Assembly (NCBI GenBank): GCA_045806665.1
Contig: JBJMIW010000434.1
Coordinates: 1 to 16,225 of the forward strand
DNA length: 16,225 bases
Source of the DNA: Actinoallomurus sp045806665
GTDB lineage: Bacteria; Actinomycetota; Actinomycetes; Streptosporangiales; Streptosporangiaceae
Reading direction: 5' to 3'
The translations under genes were made by a program, and so were the position numbers. The notes under the pieces were generated by a model, which saw nothing but the letters and a program-made list of their open reading frames with translations, was not told the origin of the DNA and ran no database searches. Positions 14,806 to 16,225 of the stretch are shown piece by piece. Every line of letters starts with the position of its first letter. Position 1 is the first letter of the stretch.

Positions 14806-16225
14806 TCACATCGGACCGAAGGCGTGTGGCGTGTGCAGTTTGCGCAGCTCCTTGCCCTTGCCGAGGTACATGTGCACCCCGCAGGGCAGGCATGGGTCGA
14901 AGCTGCGGACGGTGCGCATGATGTCGATGCCCTTGAACGTCTCCGGCGGGTTCTCCTCGAAGATCGGGGTGTTCTGCACCGCGTCCTCGTACGGCCCCGG
15001 GGTCCCGTACGAGTCGCGGACGCTGGCGTTCCACGGCGTCGGCGGGTACGGGTGGTAGTTCGCGATCTTGCCGTTCCTGATGACCATGTGGTGGGACAGG
15101 AGGCCGCGGACCGCCTCGGTGAAGCCGCAGCTGATCGCCTCGTCCGGCACGGTGAACGGCGCCCACGTCTGGGTGTGCCCCTGGCGGACCTCGTTCATCG
15201 CCTGCTCGCAGAAGAACAGCGCGCACGCGGCGGCGTACGCCTGGAAGTAGGTGCGCGCCCGGTTGCGCTCGAGCGCGTTGGACAGCGGCTCGCCGTTCCA
15301 CTGCGGGATCGTCCACTCGAACGTCTTCTCCGGCAGCAGCGCCGTCTTCGGCAGGTGGATGAGGACGCTGTGGCCGGTCGCCTTGACGTAGCCGATGTCG
15401 AGCAGCCCGTTGAGCGCGGTCGACCAGAGCCGCGCCAGCGGCCCGCCGCCGGTGTCCAGCGCCAGCAGGCTCTGCCCGTCGAACCAGCGCGGCGACATCA
15501 CCCAGCTGTACTTGTCGTTGAAGTTGCGCTTCTGCGGCTTCGGGATCGTGTGCTGGTTCCACGGGTGCCGGATGTCCACCGGGTTGCCGAGCGGGTCGGT
15601 CCGCACGAACGGCTCCTGGTCGGCCCAGTCGTCGTAGTACGAACTGCCGAGCAGGATCCGGATGCCGAGGTTGATGTCGACCAGGTCGTTGGTGACCAGT
15701 TCGCCGTCGACGATCACGCCCGGGGTGACGAACATCCGCCGTCCCCAGTCGGACATGTTCTCGTACCGGAAGTCGCAGTGCTCCGGGTCGTTCAGGCTGC
15801 CCCAGCAGCCCAGCATCACCCGTCTGCGGCCGACCTGCTCATAGCCGGGCAGCGCCTCATAGAAGAAGTCGAACAGGTCGTCGTGCATGGGCACGACCCG
15901 CTTCATGAACTCCACGTACTTGGTGAGCCTGGTGAGGTAGTCGGTGAACAGCTGGATCGTCGCCACCGTGCCGACGCCGCCCGGATACAGCGTGGACGGG
16001 TGGACGTGCCTGCCCTCCATCAGGCAGAACATCTCCCGCGTCACGCGGCTCATGGCGAGGGCCTCGCGGTAGAACTCCCCTTCCAGGGGGTTCAGCGACC
16101 GCATGATGTCGGCGATCGTCCGGTAGCCGTGCTCGGCGGCGTGCGGCGCCTCGGTGCGCTCGGCGCGCTCCCAGACGCCGGGGTTGGTCTCTTTGACCAT
16201 CTTCTCGCAGAAGTCGACGCAGACC
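14806..16225 (-). CDS. hhyL: [NiFe] hydrogenase large subunit, group 1h-type, 5' end outside window
   Basis: The catalytic subunit of an uptake hydrogenase that oxidises H2. About 472 residues are visible. The first visible in-frame ATG (16200) is not the true start: the frame continues upstream as VCVDFCEK before MVKETNPGV, which is internal in group 1h relatives. The N-terminal nickel-binding motif (RxCGxC) therefore lies beyond the right edge. The C-terminal motif DPCLPCGVH is intact, giving two of the four nickel-binding cysteines, and is followed by 21 residues that the protease should remove after His. Other signatures include EGRHVHPSTLYPGG, LGCWGSLNDPEHCDF, NQHTIPKPQKRNFNDKY and ANYHPYPPTPWNAS. 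Group 1h members are high-affinity, oxygen-tolerant enzymes used for atmospheric H2 during dormancy. The small-subunit gene is expected just upstream. Group assignment is by remembered sequence similarity. Confidence 0.96.
   Translation of the reverse strand, partial: VCVDFCEKMVKETNPGVWERAERTEAPHAAEHGYRTIADIMRSLNPLEGEFYREALAMSRVTREMFCLMEGRHVHPSTLYPGGVGTVATIQLFTDYLTRLTKYVEFMKRVVPMHDDLFDFFYEALPGYEQVGRRRVMLGCWGSLNDPEHCDFRYENMSDWGRRMFVTPGVIVDGELVTNDLVDINLGIRILLGSSYYDDWADQEPFVRTDPLGNPVDIRHPWNQHTIPKPQKRNFNDKYSWVMSPRWFDGQSLLALDTGGGPLARLWSTALNGLLDIGYVKATGHSVLIHLPKTALLPEKTFEWTIPQWNGEPLSNALERNRARTYFQAYAAACALFFCEQAMNEVRQGHTQTWAPFTVPDEAISCGFTEAVRGLLSHHMVIRNGKIANYHPYPPTPWNASVRDSYGTPGPYEDAVQNTPIFEENPPETFKGIDIMRTVRSFDPCLPCGVHMYLGKGKELRKLHTPHAFGPM

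Noticed and set aside
13352..15058. 568-residue open frame on the + strand
   Set aside because: Antisense to the accessory genes and the large subunit; composition is Arg/Ser/Pro-rich with no recognisable domain.
14135..15562. Long upstream extension of the DUF5947-like gene (686 residues in all)
   Set aside because: Out of frame with the NifU-like gene and the large subunit it crosses; the ATGA junction at 14134 gives a clear start.

Overview
The window is very GC-rich with tightly packed genes. Its gene families (NB-ARC/LuxR regulators, an RsbW-like ATP-binding protein, a group 1h-type [NiFe] hydrogenase cluster with DUF5947/DUF6084-like genes) point to a high-GC actinomycete, perhaps of the Streptomyces/Streptosporangiales type. 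No RNA gene, IS element, CRISPR array or origin is visible. No gene-free stretch exceeds about 175 bases.

Left part (1-5283): a small GHKL ATP-binding protein of the anti-sigma-factor type lies on the + strand. It converges on two tandem minus-strand regulators of the NB-ARC/TPR type. The upstream one (2923-5283) ends in a LuxR helix-turn-helix. The downstream one (858-2942) starts inside the end of the first and is clearly a paralogue, but it stops just before the place where the DNA-binding domain should be.

Middle (5452-7414): a FabG-like short-chain dehydrogenase (minus) and an acyl-CoA dehydrogenase (plus) are divergently transcribed from a 79-bp shared promoter region. Both fit acyl-CoA/fatty-acid-type metabolism.

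Right part (7471-16225): a long minus-strand operon for an uptake [NiFe] hydrogenase. In transcription order it holds the large subunit (its 5' end is outside the window), a NifU-like protein, a DUF5947-like Cys-rich protein, a DUF6084-like protein, a 460-residue protein of unknown function, a maturation endopeptidase, a 38-residue membrane peptide, HypA, HypC, HypD, HypE and a 138-residue acidic disordered protein. Most neighbours overlap by 4-53 bp or lie within 35 bp, so they are probably co-transcribed and translationally coupled. The large subunit resembles the high-affinity, oxygen-tolerant group 1h enzymes that oxidise atmospheric H2 in dormant actinobacteria. HypA, C, D and E and the protease assemble and process the NiFe(CN)2CO site. 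HypB, HypF and the small subunit are not in the window; the small subunit is expected just beyond the right edge.

The least understood part is the accessory block 10775-14772: NifU-like, DUF5947, DUF6084, the 460-residue protein and the 38-residue peptide. These travel with the enzyme, but none has a function that can be read from sequence.
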